DNA of 64,000 nucleotides from positions 1,041,001 through 1,105,000 of the forward strand of contig NZ_CP129137.1 in NCBI RefSeq assembly GCF_030406905.1, written 5' to 3'. The translations under genes and the position numbers were made by a program. The DNA comes from Streptomyces sp. HUAS CB01. Lineage in GTDB: Bacteria; Actinomycetota; Actinomycetes; Streptomycetales; Streptomycetaceae. This document shows positions 43,518 through 52,475 of the stretch, in pieces. Within the stretch, counting starts at the first letter, position 1. Each line of letters starts with the position of its first letter. The notes under the pieces are model-generated. The model searched no databases and was not told the origin of the DNA. It was given only the letters and a program-made list of their open reading frames with translations.

Positions 43518-44339
43518 ATGCGGATTCGAATCGTGGACGCCTTCACCGACCGGCCCTTCGCGGGCAATCCCGCCGCGGTCCTGCTGTTCGACTCGGACGC
43601 CTTCCCCGACGACGGCCGACTCCAGGACGTGGCGGCGGAGATGAACCTCTCCGAAACGGCCTTCGCGCACCGGCTGCCCGCCGGCGGCGAGGCGGACTGG
43701 GCGCTGCGGTGGTTCACGCCGGTCGCCGAGGTGGACATGTGCGGGCACGCGACACTCGCCACGGCCCACGTCCTCCACCGCACCGGCGCCGCGAGCGGAA
43801 CCGTGCGCTTCGCCGCGCGCTGCGGAATCCTCACGACGACCGCCCACGAGGACGGCACGATCACGCTCGACTTCCCGGCGTCCTCCCTGACACCGGTGGA
43901 CATCCCGGACGGCATCGCCGAAGCGCTCGGCGCCGCACCGCTGTCGGTCCTCGACACCTCGGACCACATCGGCGATCTGCTGGTCGAACTCGCCGACGAG
44001 GCGACCGTGCGCGGGCTGCGGCCCGATGTCCGGGCCCTCGCCGCCCACTCGCCACGCGGAATCATCGCCACGGCGGCGGCCGCGGACCCGGAGCAGGGGT
44101 ACGACTACGTCTCGCGCTGCTTCTTCCCGAACGTCGGCATCGACGAGGACCCCGTCACCGGCAGCGCGCACACCGCCCTCGCCCCGTTCTGGTCGGCGCG
44201 TCTGGGGCGCCCGGAACTGACCGGGCTGCAGGCCTCCGCCCGCTCCGGCCTGGTACGGACGGCACTGCGCGGCGAGCGCGTCCGGCTCACCGGCGCCGCG
44301 GTGACCGTCGTCGACGGCGAACTGCTCTTCGCGCCCTGA
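43518..44339 (+). CDS. PhzF family isomerase-like protein
   Basis: The 273-residue protein has the two-domain diaminopimelate-epimerase fold of PhzF. It starts RIVDAFTDRPFAGNPAAVLL (the FxGNPAAV motif), carries the catalytic-type Glu in AEMNLSETAF near residue 45, and has EVDMCGHATLATAHVL near 72 and DEDPVTGSAHTALAPFW near 213. There is no phenazine cluster nearby, so its substrate is unknown. TACGGT lies 7 nt before the ATG, suggesting a leaderless mRNA. Confidence 0.87.
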   Translation: MRIRIVDAFTDRPFAGNPAAVLLFDSDAFPDDGRLQDVAAEMNLSETAFAHRLPAGGEADWALRWFTPVAEVDMCGHATLATAHVLHRTGAASGTVRFAARCGILTTTAHEDGTITLDFPASSLTPVDIPDGIAEALGAAPLSVLDTSDHIGDLLVELADEATVRGLRPDVRALAAHSPRGIIATAAAADPEQGYDYVSRCFFPNVGIDEDPVTGSAHTALAPFWSARLGRPELTGLQASARSGLVRTALRGERVRLTGAAVTVVDGELLFAP

Positions 44340-44443
44340 CCGGACATCGCTCTCCGACCGGACGTCACTCTCCGACCGGACGTCCCTCTCCGACCGGACG
44401 TCGCTCTCCGACCGGCCTCGATCCCCGACCGGCCTTCGCTCCC
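44338..44443. repeat. 18-bp tandem repeat after phzF-like gene
   Basis: Four 18-bp units of the form GACCGGACNTCNCTCTCC run from 44338 to 44409, followed by two degenerate 17-bp units to 44443. The array begins inside the phzF stop codon. Both arms GACCGG and CCGGTC-like cores could form alternative hairpins in the 3' untranslated RNA. Confidence 0.85.
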
Positions 44444-44642
44444 ACACCGCTCCTCGGTCCCTGACCGCTCACGGTCCCCGTCCGGGACGCGGCCGGTCAC
44501 GGGGACGCCGCAGCGCATGCCGACCGGGCCCGGACACACGGGAGGGGCGTACGTCGACCGCCGTCCGCCCCTCGCCCCGTACTCCACGCCTCGGACCATG
44601 ACCGCGTGCCGCGCCTCATACCGTGGCCGCCCCTGCCACGCC
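44340..44642. other. Gene-free interval after phzF-like gene
   Basis: The interval of 303 bases between the convergent phzF-like and CPBP genes holds the 18-bp tandem repeat in its first 100 bases. The remainder has no gene or strong hairpin that I can support. Confidence 0.5.
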
Positions 44643-45446
44643 TCATGCCGTGGGCAGCCAGCCCACCTTCCCCGCCAGCAGTCCGTAGCCCACGAAGGCG
44701 ACGATGTCGAGGAGCGCATGGGCGACCACGAGCGGCCCCACCCGGCCCCAGCGGCGGTACAGCAGAACGAAGACGACGCCCATCACCATGTTGCCGACGA
44801 AGCCGCCGATCCCCTGGTAGAGGTGGTACGAGCCGCGCAGCACCGAACTGGCGGCCAGGGCGCCGAGAGGGCTCCAGCCCAACTGGTCCAGCCGGCGCAA
44901 CAGATACCCGACGACGATGACCTCCTCGACCACGGAGTTCTGGATCGCGGAGAGAATGAGCACCGGGTATTTCCACCAGACGTCGGGAAGCGACTCCGGG
45001 ACCACCGTCAGATTGGCCCCCACGGCCCTGACCACCAGGTAGAACGCCAGCCCCGCGCTGCCGATGCCGGCCGCCAGCAGCGCGCCGCGCCCCAGGTCGG
45101 ACCAGGGCCTGGTGCGGTCGAAGCCGATGACCCTCAGCCCTCCGGCACCCTCCCTCAGCAGCAGATGGGCGACGAGGAGGACCGGGACCAGTGCCGTCGC
45201 GATCCCGAACAGCTGCCAGGCGAGGTCGAGCCACGGTCGGCCCGGCGCCCAGGAGCTGTTGAGATTGGCGGCCTGGTCCTTGAGGCCGCCGGGCTTCGTG
45301 AGCGCCCCGATGAAGCTGATCAGCGACGACACCGCGCTGGCGCCCAGGGAGAGCGCCAGGACGATCAGGGTCTCGGACCGCAGGATCCCGCGCGGCAATC
45401 CCCCGTCGGGGACCGATCCGGACACCCGTCCCGCCTCCGCCTGCAC
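44643..45446 (-). CDS. CPBP family intramembrane protease
   Basis: This 267-residue membrane protein has about seven helices and the CPBP/CAAX (Abi-type) protease motifs. EE appears in NSVVEEVIVVGYLLRRL near residue 170, a His lies in GSYHLYQGIGG near 208, and HALLDIVAF near 243 supplies the last conserved His/Asp. Bacterial members cleave within membranes or confer bacteriocin immunity. GTG at 45446 has GGGAGG 4 nt upstream. Confidence 0.84.
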   Translation of the reverse strand: MQAEAGRVSGSVPDGGLPRGILRSETLIVLALSLGASAVSSLISFIGALTKPGGLKDQAANLNSSWAPGRPWLDLAWQLFGIATALVPVLLVAHLLLREGAGGLRVIGFDRTRPWSDLGRGALLAAGIGSAGLAFYLVVRAVGANLTVVPESLPDVWWKYPVLILSAIQNSVVEEVIVVGYLLRRLDQLGWSPLGALAASSVLRGSYHLYQGIGGFVGNMVMGVVFVLLYRRWGRVGPLVVAHALLDIVAFVGYGLLAGKVGWLPTA

Positions 45447-45530
45447 ACTGCCTCCCGTTGCCTCGGTCCCGCCGTCACAGCTTGCCCGACGGCGGGGCCG
45501 AGGTCGAAGGCGGGACCCGGTACGGAGCGA

Positions 45531-47033
45531 TCAGTCGCCCGGTCCGGCCGGCCAGGTGTGCACCGGCTCGTCCGAATGCATCAGCACGCTGTAGCGGCGG
45601 GTGACGGCGGCGAGGGCGTCCTGCCGGTCCAGCCCGGCGTCCAGGGCCCGGTGGAAGGCGTCGACCTGCCAGGACGCGCCGTTCACCCGGCGCCTGCACC
45701 GCCCTTCGATGACCCCCAGGTAGAAGTCCCGGTCCGCGGGTTCCACGTTCCAGGCGTCCAGCCCGGCCGCCGCGAGCGGCAGCAGTTCGTCCCGGACGAG
45801 CTTGACCGCGGGGACGCGGGTGAGCCCGCTGCCCCGGCCCGGGCGCGGCCACTCCAGCTCGGCCTCGATGCCGTGCCGGCAGGCGGTCTCGAAGTTCGCG
45901 GCGGCGGTCTCGAACGGCATCCGGGTCCACAGCGGCCGCGACTCCTCGGCGAGCGCCCGCACCAGCCCGTAGTAGAAGGCCGCGTTGGCGACGACGTCGG
46001 TGACGGTGGGACCGGCCGGGAGCACCCGGTTCTCGACGCGCAGATGGGGCACCCCGTCCGCGAGACCGTACACGGGCCGGTTCCAGCGGTAGACCGTGCC
46101 GTTGTGCAGGACCAGCTCCTGCAGCCGCGGCACGCCGCCGTCGTCGAGCACCCGCAGCGGCTCCTCGTCGTCGCAGATCGGCAGGAGTGCCGGGAAGTAC
46201 CGCAGGTTCTCCTCGAAGAGCTCGTACGCGGAGCTCACCCAGCGCTCGCCGAACCAGGTCCTGGGCCGCACGCCCTGCGCCTGGAGCTCGGGCGGCCGGG
46301 TGTCCGTGGCCTGCTGGAACAGCGGCGGCCGGGACTCGCGCCAGAGCTCCTTGCCGAACAGGAACGGGGAGTTGGCGCCGACGGCGATCTGGACCGCCGC
46401 CACCGCCTGGGCGGCGTTCCACACCTGGGCGAACCGGCCCGGGGTCACCTGGAGGTGCAGCTGCACCGAGGTGCAGGCCGCCTCCGGCGCGATGGAGGAC
46501 GATGTGCAGCTGAGGTGCTCCACTCCCTCGATGTCAAGGGTGAAGTCCTCGCCCCGGGCGGCGACGATCTGGTCGTTGAGGAGGACATAGCGGTCGACGT
46601 CCGACAGGTTCGCGGAGACGAGATCTTTTCCGTCGAGGGTCGGAAGAATACCGATCATCACGATTCCTGCGTCGACCTCGGCGGCTTTGCGATGGGCATA
46701 TCCCAGCCCCGTGCGAAGCTCCTCGGCGAGCTGGTCGAGGACCCGGCCTGCGAGCCGGTGCGGCGCTATATTGACCTCCAGGTTGAACATTCCGAGCTCG
46801 GTCTGGAAATCACGGCTGGCAATCCGGTCCAGCACCTCGGCATTCATCATCCGGGGCAGGCCGTCGGAGCCCGCGAGATTGAGTTCGATCTCCAGTCCCA
46901 TCAGATTCCTGGGACGATCGAACCTCTTCTCCGTCAGGAGTCTCCCCAGTCCCGCCAGGCACTGCTGGAGCTTTCTCCGGTACCGTTGCCGATCGGACAG
47001 GTCGAACCCGCCTGCCACGATCTTCTCCCCCAT
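45531..47033 (-). CDS. GCS2-like carboxylate-amine (glutamate-cysteine) ligase
   Basis: The 500-residue protein belongs to the glutamate-cysteine ligase GCS2/YbdK superfamily of ATP-dependent ligases. Recognisable parts are RNLMGLEIELNLAG near residue 43, SSSIAPEAACTSVQLHLQV near 180 and VGANSPFLFGKELWRESRPP near 220. Actinomycetes use mycothiol, so a gamma-glutamyl ligase other than glutathione synthesis is likely. ATG at 47033 has GGAGGGA 7 nt upstream. No partner enzyme is adjacent. Confidence 0.82.
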   Translation of the reverse strand: MGEKIVAGGFDLSDRQRYRRKLQQCLAGLGRLLTEKRFDRPRNLMGLEIELNLAGSDGLPRMMNAEVLDRIASRDFQTELGMFNLEVNIAPHRLAGRVLDQLAEELRTGLGYAHRKAAEVDAGIVMIGILPTLDGKDLVSANLSDVDRYVLLNDQIVAARGEDFTLDIEGVEHLSCTSSSIAPEAACTSVQLHLQVTPGRFAQVWNAAQAVAAVQIAVGANSPFLFGKELWRESRPPLFQQATDTRPPELQAQGVRPRTWFGERWVSSAYELFEENLRYFPALLPICDDEEPLRVLDDGGVPRLQELVLHNGTVYRWNRPVYGLADGVPHLRVENRVLPAGPTVTDVVANAAFYYGLVRALAEESRPLWTRMPFETAAANFETACRHGIEAELEWPRPGRGSGLTRVPAVKLVRDELLPLAAAGLDAWNVEPADRDFYLGVIEGRCRRRVNGASWQVDAFHRALDAGLDRQDALAAVTRRYSVLMHSDEPVHTWPAGPGD

Positions 47034-47515
47034 CGAAGGGTCCCTCCTCGAGTGGGCAGTCCGCGGCCGGGCCGCTCGTGTCACGGACGATAATGCCCAG
47101 AGGAAGAGATCCGTAACGTCTCGCGCGGGACCGGTGGTCCGCTAGTCTGGTGCGGCTTCCACGCGGCACATTCCGTCGGCATGGCGCAGCGCGCATTTAC
47201 CACTTCCCGGTGCGTGGTGAAAAACTCCGACGAGATTCGGCCGTCCGCTCCCGGGGTAACACACCAGGTGACGGCGGTGCGTTCACGGATATCCCGCTCG
47301 AACTCCGCAGACAGAAGGCCTGATTCAGCCTTGACGGCAATGCCGGGGACAGCTAGCAGAAACATCGAGTGAACACACGTCGTATAAACTCGCGCGAACG
47401 AGGAAGAAAGTCGGCGCCCGGCCACGGAATTCCGGCCCCCCTCCGGCCCACGCCGACAGAGCCGTCCGCATCTGCCCTCGCATCCCCCTGTCTCTTGAGT
47501 GAGAGGCGACCCACC
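47034..47515. other. AT-richer divergent intergenic region
   Basis: This 482-base gap between the divergent GCS2-like and hypothetical genes has clearly lower G+C than its surroundings. It contains TATAAA at about 47383 on the plus strand, with GAAACA 18 bases upstream, and TTATAC on the minus strand in the same place. Short frames at 47081-47365 (minus) and 47181-47372 (plus) lack ribosome binding sites and Streptomyces-like codon use. I read it as a regulatory region. Confidence 0.45.
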
Positions 47516-48106
47516 ATGCCGCTGCACGTCCCCCCGGCTCCCGCGCCCGCCCTGCGCAGCGTCCTCACGGCACTCGGATCCCCCTCCGCAGTCCGCGAGG
47601 CGCGCACCCCTGCTCTCCGTTCCGTCCAGGGAGCGGTGACCGCCGAACTCCCGCTTCCCGTCCACGTCCTGGACCAGGTGGTGCCGCAGGGCAGCCGCAG
47701 GCCGCGCACCAGGCTGGCGGGCTGGCGGTTCCTGATCCGCGGCGGCGACCGCGCCATCGCCGCCGCGGACACCATGCTGACCCCCGACGGCTGGGCCTTC
47801 TCGCACTTCTTCGAGGGCCCGTACATCGCGTCGACCGAGCGGGCGCTGCAGCAGGCCGAGGCCCTCCCGGGCAGCTACCAGCCACGGCTGCTGTCCGTAC
47901 CCGAGCTGTACATGCTCACGCTCTGGCTGCACGGCAACCGCGAGGCGGACCCGGCGAAGGGCAAGCCCGCGCCTGCCGACCTGCTGGTGCCGCTGGCTCC
48001 CGCGCCGCCGGGAATCGCCGCCCACCGGCCGCACCGGGTCGCCGATCTGCTGCCGGTGATGACCTTGAGAGTCACGCCCGTTCCCCTGCTCGGATTCCCT
48101 GCCTGA
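47516..48106 (+). CDS. Conserved hypothetical protein
   Basis: The 196-residue protein is not one I recognise. It is soluble by composition, without signal peptide or membrane helix, and has a compact central region (LDQVVPQGSRRPRTRLAGWRFLIRGG and FSHFFEGPYIASTERALQQAE, given as two pieces) with proline-rich ends. ATG at 47516 has GAGAGG about 10 nt upstream. It ends before a clear terminator. Codon use is typical of Streptomyces, so it is a real gene. Confidence 0.7.
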   Translation: MPLHVPPAPAPALRSVLTALGSPSAVREARTPALRSVQGAVTAELPLPVHVLDQVVPQGSRRPRTRLAGWRFLIRGGDRAIAAADTMLTPDGWAFSHFFEGPYIASTERALQQAEALPGSYQPRLLSVPELYMLTLWLHGNREADPAKGKPAPADLLVPLAPAPPGIAAHRPHRVADLLPVMTLRVTPVPLLGFPA

Positions 48107-48124
48107 GGGAGCCACCGAACGTCG

Positions 48125-48153
48125 ATGCCCCGTGACGCCGTGTCACGGGGCAT
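48125..48153 (+). terminator. Terminator after hypothetical gene
   Basis: A perfect 12-bp stem (48125-48136 with 48142-48153, left arm ATGCCCCGTGAC) with a 5-base loop lies 18 bases after the stop codon at 48106. Confidence 0.75.
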
Positions 48154-48395
48154 GTTCATGCCCCTTCCGGACTAGCCCGCTACGGCCACGGCGAACCACC
48201 CGAAGGGACGGTGCAGTTGAGCTGAACCGCCCGCCGGGGTGACACGTCATTAACTGGTAGGACGAGCTGCCGTGAAATCCCTGCGGATTGACGCCCGTGG
48301 GGCAACACTGGGATCGACGACAGATACGGGGGGCGGCCATGAGCACCGCATCGAGCCGCAGGACACTCACCACATCGCAGCGAAAGAACCCATCC

Positions 48396-48593
48396 ATGTG
48401 CCAGCACCAGCCATCGTGCCCGACAGCAGACTCCGCCGACCGGGAGGCCGCCCGCCTCGTGGCACACCACCCGGAGCAGGGCTGGAGCCTGCTGTGCAAC
48501 GGTGTGGTGCTCTTCGAGGACACGGGTGAGCTCCTCCCGGACGGTCAGATCATCGCCCCGCACCGGCCGCTGCGGATCGTGACCGCGGCCTGA
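48396..48593 (+). CDS. DUF5999 family small protein
   Basis: This 65-residue Streptomyces-typical protein starts MCQHQPSCPTADSADREAAR, with two cysteines and a histidine that could bind metal. It continues with HPEQGWSLLCNGVVLFEDTG and LPDGQIIAPHRPL, the DUF5999 signature. Its function is unknown. The MCQHQP start at 48396 fits the family although its ribosome binding site is weak; an in-frame ATG at 48339 has a G-rich tract and would add 19 residues. Confidence 0.75.
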   Translation: MCQHQPSCPTADSADREAARLVAHHPEQGWSLLCNGVVLFEDTGELLPDGQIIAPHRPLRIVTAA

Positions 48594-48708
48594 GGCCCGC
48601 CGCCCGCGCGGCGCGAGCACCCGCGACCGCCGCCCGGTGCGCCGCTGCGCCCTGTGCACATTGACGCGCCGGGCACCGACGGACCGACGCACCGACGCAC
48701 CGACGAAG

Positions 48709-48742
48709 AGGGCCGGCCCGGAGAGATCTCCGAGCCGGCCCT
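48709..48742 (-). terminator. Terminator of gcvP
   Basis: Arms 48709-48724 and 48727-48742 pair over 16 positions with one mismatch (left arm AGGGCCGGCCCGGAGA); the real loop is probably the central AGAGATCT. It lies 29 bases beyond the gcvP stop codon on the minus strand. Confidence 0.7.
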
Positions 48743-48771
48743 GATGCTTTCCGGGTTTCCCCGGCAGCGGT

Positions 48772-51657
48772 TCAGCCGTCGTACTCGTCCAGCGGCGGGC
48801 AGGAGCAGACCAGGTTCCGGTCACCGAAGGCGCCGTCGATCCGGCGCACCGGCGGCCAGTACTTGTCCGTCGCCTGGACACCGGCCGGGAACACGGCCTC
48901 CTCACGGCTGTACGCGTGCTCCCACTCACCGCCGAGCACGGCCGCGGTGTGCGGGGCGTTGCGGAGCGGGTTGTCCTCGGCGGGCCACTCGCCCGAGGCG
49001 ACCTTCTCGATCTCCGCGCGGATGGCGATCATCGCGTCGCAGAAACGGTCGATCTCGGTGAGGTCCTCGCTCTCGGTGGGCTCGATCATCAGCGTGCCCG
49101 CCACCGGGAAGGACATCGTCGGCGCGTGGAACCCGTAGTCGATGAGGCGCTTGGCGATGTCGTCGACGCTCACGCCGGTCGCCTTCGCCAGCGGCCGCAG
49201 GTCGACGATGCACTCGTGCGCGACCAGGCCCGCCGGGCCGGTGTACAGCACCGGGTAGTGCGGCTCGAGACGCTTGGCGATGTAGTTCGCCGCGAGCACC
49301 GCGACCTGGGTGGCGCGCTTGAGGCCCTCGCCGCCCATCAGCCGGACGTACGCCCAGGAGATCGGCAGGATACCCGCGGAGCCCCAGGGGGCGGCGGAGA
49401 TCGGGCCGACACCGGTCTCCGGACCGGCGGTGGGCTGGAGCGGGTGGTTCGGCAGGTACGGGGCCAGGTGCTCACGGACGGCCACCGGGCCGACACCCGG
49501 ACCGCCGCCGCCGTGCGGGATGCAGAACGTCTTGTGCAGGTTGAGGTGCGACACGTCGCCGCCGAACTTGCCCGGCTTGGCGAGGCCCACCAGCGCGTTC
49601 AGGTTGGCGCCGTCGACGTACACCTGGCCGCCGGCCTCGTGGACCTGCGCGCAGATGTCCGCGACGTGCTCCTCGAACACGCCGTGCGTCGACGGGTACG
49701 TGATCATCAGGACGGCCAGCTCGTCGCGGTACTGCTCGATCTTGGCGCGCAGGTCCTGCACGTCGATCTCACCGTCGTCGGCGGTGCGGACGACGACGAC
49801 CTTCATGCCGGCCATCACGGCGCTGGCGGCGTTGGTGCCGTGCGCGGAGGACGGGATGAGGCAGACGGTGCGCTGCTCGTCGCCGTTGGCACGGTGGTAC
49901 GCGCGCACGGCGAGCAGACCGGCCAGCTCGCCCTGCGAACCGGCGTTCGGCTGGAGGGAGACCTTGTCGTAGCCGGTGACCTCGGCGAGACGCTCCTCCA
50001 GCTCGTGGATGAGGGTCAGATAGCCCTCGGCCTGCTCGACGGGGGCGAAGGGGTGGATCTGGCCGAACTCCGGCCAGGTGACCGGCTCCATCTCGGTGGT
50101 GGCGTTCAGCTTCATCGTGCAGGAGCCGAGCGGGATCATGCCCCGGTCCAGCGCGTAGTCGCGGTCGGCGAGCCGGCGCAGGTAGCGGAGCATCGCGGTC
50201 TCGGAGCGGTGCGCGTGGAAGACCGGGTGGGTGAGGACGTCGTCCGTGCGGAGCAGCGCGGCCGGCAGCGTGTCCTCGACGGTCGCGTCCAGCGCCTCGA
50301 TGTCGCCGTCGACGCCGAACGCCGCCCAGACGGCGGAGACCTGGGCGCGCAGCGTGGTCTCGTCGCAGGAGAGCGACACGTGGTCGGCGTCGACGAGGTG
50401 CAGGTTGACGCCTCCCTCACGGGCCGCGGCGACGACGTCGGCGGCCTTGCCCGGGACGCGCGCGGTGAGCGTGTCGAAGAACGTGCCGTGGACGATCTCG
50501 ACACCACCGGCGCGCAGGCCCTCGGCGAGGATCGCGGCGTAGCGGTGGGTGCGGCGCGCGATCGTCCGCAGGCCCTCCGGGCCGTGGTAGACGGCGTACA
50601 TCCCGGCCATGACGGCGAGGAGCACCTGCGCGGTGCAGATGTTGCTGGTGGCCTTCTCACGGCGGATGTGCTGCTCGCGCGTCTGCAGGGCGAGGCGGTA
50701 CGCCTTGTTGCCGTCGGCGTCGACGGAGACGCCGACCAGCCGGCCGGGCAGGCTGCGGGCGTGCTTCTGCTGGACGGCCATGTAGCCGGCGTGCGGGCCG
50801 CCGAAGCCCATGGGGACGCCGAAGCGCTGGGTCGTGCCGACGGCGATGTCCGCGCCGAGCTCACCGGGCGAGGTGAGCAGGGTCAGCGCGAGCAGATCGG
50901 CCGCCACGGTGACGATCGCGCCGAGCTCGTGGGCCCGGTCGATGACCGGCTTGATGTCGCGGACGGCACCGGAGGCGCCGGGGTACTGGAGCAGCACACC
51001 GAAGACGCCGCGCTCGGCGATCTCCGCGGGGATCCCCTCGCTGAGGTCGGCCACCACGACCTCGACGCCGGTCGGCTCGGCCCGGGTCTCGATCACGGCG
51101 ATGGTCTGCGGCAGGGCGTCGGAGTCGATCAGGAAGACGCCGTCCTTGACCTTGCCGACGCGCCGGGACAGCGCCATGGCCTCCGCGGCGGCGGTTCCCT
51201 CGTCGAGCAGCGAGGCGCCGGACGTGGGCAGTCCGGTCAGGTCGGCGACCATGGTCTGGAAGTTGAGCAGCGCCTCCAGACGGCCCTGGGAGATCTCCGG
51301 CTGGTAGGGCGTGTAGGCCGTGTACCAGGCCGGGTTCTCCATCACGTTCCGCAGGATGACCGGCGGTGTGAAGGTCCCGTGGTAGCCGAGACCGATCATC
51401 GGGGCGAGCACTTGGTTTCGGTCGGCGAGTCCGCGCAGTTCGGCGAGCACCTCCGCCTCGGTGCGGGCGCCGGGCAGCCCCAGGGCCTCGGCGCTCTTGA
51501 TCACGTCCGGCACGGCGGCGGCGGTCAGCTCGTCCAGCGAGCCGTAGCCGACCTGCGCCAGCATCTTCGCCTGCGCCTCGGTGTCGGGGCCGATGTGGCG
51601 CTGCTCGAAGGGGGTGCCTCGCTCCAGTTGGGAGAGCGGAATGCGGTTGGCGGTCAT
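48772..51657 (-). CDS. gcvP: Glycine dehydrogenase (P protein of glycine cleavage)
   Basis: The 961-residue PLP enzyme decarboxylates glycine and transfers the aminomethyl group to the GcvH lipoyl arm. Both halves are present: an N-terminal segment with [15 protein letters not shown] near residue 95, and a C-terminal half with the PLP lysine in [18 protein letters not shown] near 700. ATG at 51657 has GGAGG 8 nt upstream. It lies under a tandem glycine riboswitch. The gcvT and gcvH genes are not in this window. Confidence 0.96.
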   Translation of the reverse strand: MTANRIPLSQLERGTPFEQRHIGPDTEAQAKMLAQVGYGSLDELTAAAVPDVIKSAEALGLPGARTEAEVLAELRGLADRNQVLAPMIGLGYHGTFTPPVILRNVMENPAWYTAYTPYQPEISQGRLEALLNFQTMVADLTGLPTSGASLLDEGTAAAEAMALSRRVGKVKDGVFLIDSDALPQTIAVIETRAEPTGVEVVVADLSEGIPAEIAERGVFGVLLQYPGASGAVRDIKPVIDRAHELGAIVTVAADLLALTLLTSPGELGADIAVGTTQRFGVPMGFGGPHAGYMAVQQKHARSLPGRLVGVSVDADGNKAYRLALQTREQHIRREKATSNICTAQVLLAVMAGMYAVYHGPEGLRTIARRTHRYAAILAEGLRAGGVEIVHGTFFDTLTARVPGKAADVVAAAREGGVNLHLVDADHVSLSCDETTLRAQVSAVWAAFGVDGDIEALDATVEDTLPAALLRTDDVLTHPVFHAHRSETAMLRYLRRLADRDYALDRGMIPLGSCTMKLNATTEMEPVTWPEFGQIHPFAPVEQAEGYLTLIHELEERLAEVTGYDKVSLQPNAGSQGELAGLLAVRAYHRANGDEQRTVCLIPSSAHGTNAASAVMAGMKVVVVRTADDGEIDVQDLRAKIEQYRDELAVLMITYPSTHGVFEEHVADICAQVHEAGGQVYVDGANLNALVGLAKPGKFGGDVSHLNLHKTFCIPHGGGGPGVGPVAVREHLAPYLPNHPLQPTAGPETGVGPISAAPWGSAGILPISWAYVRLMGGEGLKRATQVAVLAANYIAKRLEPHYPVLYTGPAGLVAHECIVDLRPLAKATGVSVDDIAKRLIDYGFHAPTMSFPVAGTLMIEPTESEDLTEIDRFCDAMIAIRAEIEKVASGEWPAEDNPLRNAPHTAAVLGGEWEHAYSREEAVFPAGVQATDKYWPPVRRIDGAFGDRNLVCSCPPLDEYDG

Positions 51658-51718
51658 TGCGGAGGCCTCCTGGTCGTAACGACCTGCGAGGGGCACCACG
51701 GCGCGGGTGCCCGGACGG

Positions 51719-51926
51719 CCTCCCCCTCTGTCATCTCAACCTGAGAGCTTCACCGGAGCGCCCGGGGGCACGCCGGCTTTCACCGTCGGTGAGAGCGGAT
51801 GCCGTCCGACGCCCGCCCTGCTTTCCAGAGTGACCTCGTCCGTGCGGTACAGGGGCCTGAGAGATTCCGGGGAGGATTTGCTCCTTCGGCGGCACCGGCT
51901 TTCACCGGGGCACTCTCCCGCACGGG
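51719..51926 (-). ncRNA. Tandem glycine riboswitch upstream of gcvP
   Basis: Read on the minus strand, the leader has the two consecutive glycine aptamers. The first runs from GGGAGAGTGCCCC (51907-51919) through CCGAAGGAGCAAATCC (51874-51889) to GGAATCTCTCAGGC (51855-51868) and ACTCTGGAAAGC. The second spans CACCGACGGTGAAAGCC to CTCTCAGGTTGAGATGACAG (51727-51747). A GGGCACC/GGTGCCC hairpin in the following 60 bases could be the expression platform. It should switch gcvP on in excess glycine. Confidence 0.93.
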
Positions 51927-52043
51927 GTCAGCAGCCGCTGCCAGCGTACCAGCGTGGCCTCACCTGGGACCTTCGAGTGGACGACGCCCTGGATGTGCAC
52001 TTTCGTAGTATCCAGCGAACCCGTGCGACCTGTTGGAGGGACC

Positions 52044-52475
52044 GTGCAGACCGACATCGATCCGCGCAGCCTGATCGGCCGCAAGGCGTTCGACCGCAAC
52101 GGCACCAAGATCGGGACCGTGGACGAGGTGTACCTCGACGACGCCACGGGCGTCCCCGAATGGGCGGCCGTGCGGACCGGGCTGTTCAGCCGGGACGCGT
52201 TCGTGCCGCTCGAACCCAGCGAGCTCGAGGGCGACGGTCTCCACATACCCTTCGAACGGGCTCTGATCAAGGACGCACCGGACTTCGGCGTCGGCCGCCA
52301 TCTCTCCCCCGAGCAGGAACTGCAGCTCTACCACCACTACGGTCTCGATCTGCCCTCACCGCCGGAGAGGCCGGCCACCTCGCCGCCCCCCGGCGACGAG
52401 GCCGAGGGCCCCGGCTCGGGCAACGCGTCCTCGAAGGACCGCGACTTCGGGCGGCTGGCAGGCCACGACGACTGA
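52044..52475 (+). CDS. PRC-barrel domain protein
   Basis: The 143-residue protein has an N-terminal PRC-barrel (residues 5-75, LIGRKAFDRNGTKIGTVDEVYLDDATG in two strands, then WAAVRTGLFSRDAFVPL) and a Pro/Ser/Gly-rich disordered tail. PRC-barrels occur in photosynthetic, RNA-processing and stress proteins, and this one's role is unknown. GTG at 52044 has GGAGG 4 nt upstream. Its last 139 bases overlap the convergent dinB gene. Confidence 0.82.
   Translation: MQTDIDPRSLIGRKAFDRNGTKIGTVDEVYLDDATGVPEWAAVRTGLFSRDAFVPLEPSELEGDGLHIPFERALIKDAPDFGVGRHLSPEQELQLYHHYGLDLPSPPERPATSPPPGDEAEGPGSGNASSKDRDFGRLAGHDD

Noticed and set aside
43518..44339. Phenazine biosynthesis gene phzF
   Set aside because: Only the fold family is supported; none of the other phenazine genes is present.
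47081..47365. 94-codon minus-strand frame in the AT-richer gap
   Set aside because: It has no Shine-Dalgarno, low GC at third positions and a TTA codon, unlike every neighbouring gene; kept only as part of a finding.
47181..47372. 63-codon plus-strand frame in the same gap
   Set aside because: It overlaps the minus-strand frame, lacks a ribosome binding site and has no family resemblance.
48916..51744. Long open frame antisense to gcvP
   Set aside because: It has low-complexity Arg/Gly/Val translation, no ribosome binding site, and lies exactly opposite a highly conserved enzyme and its riboswitch.
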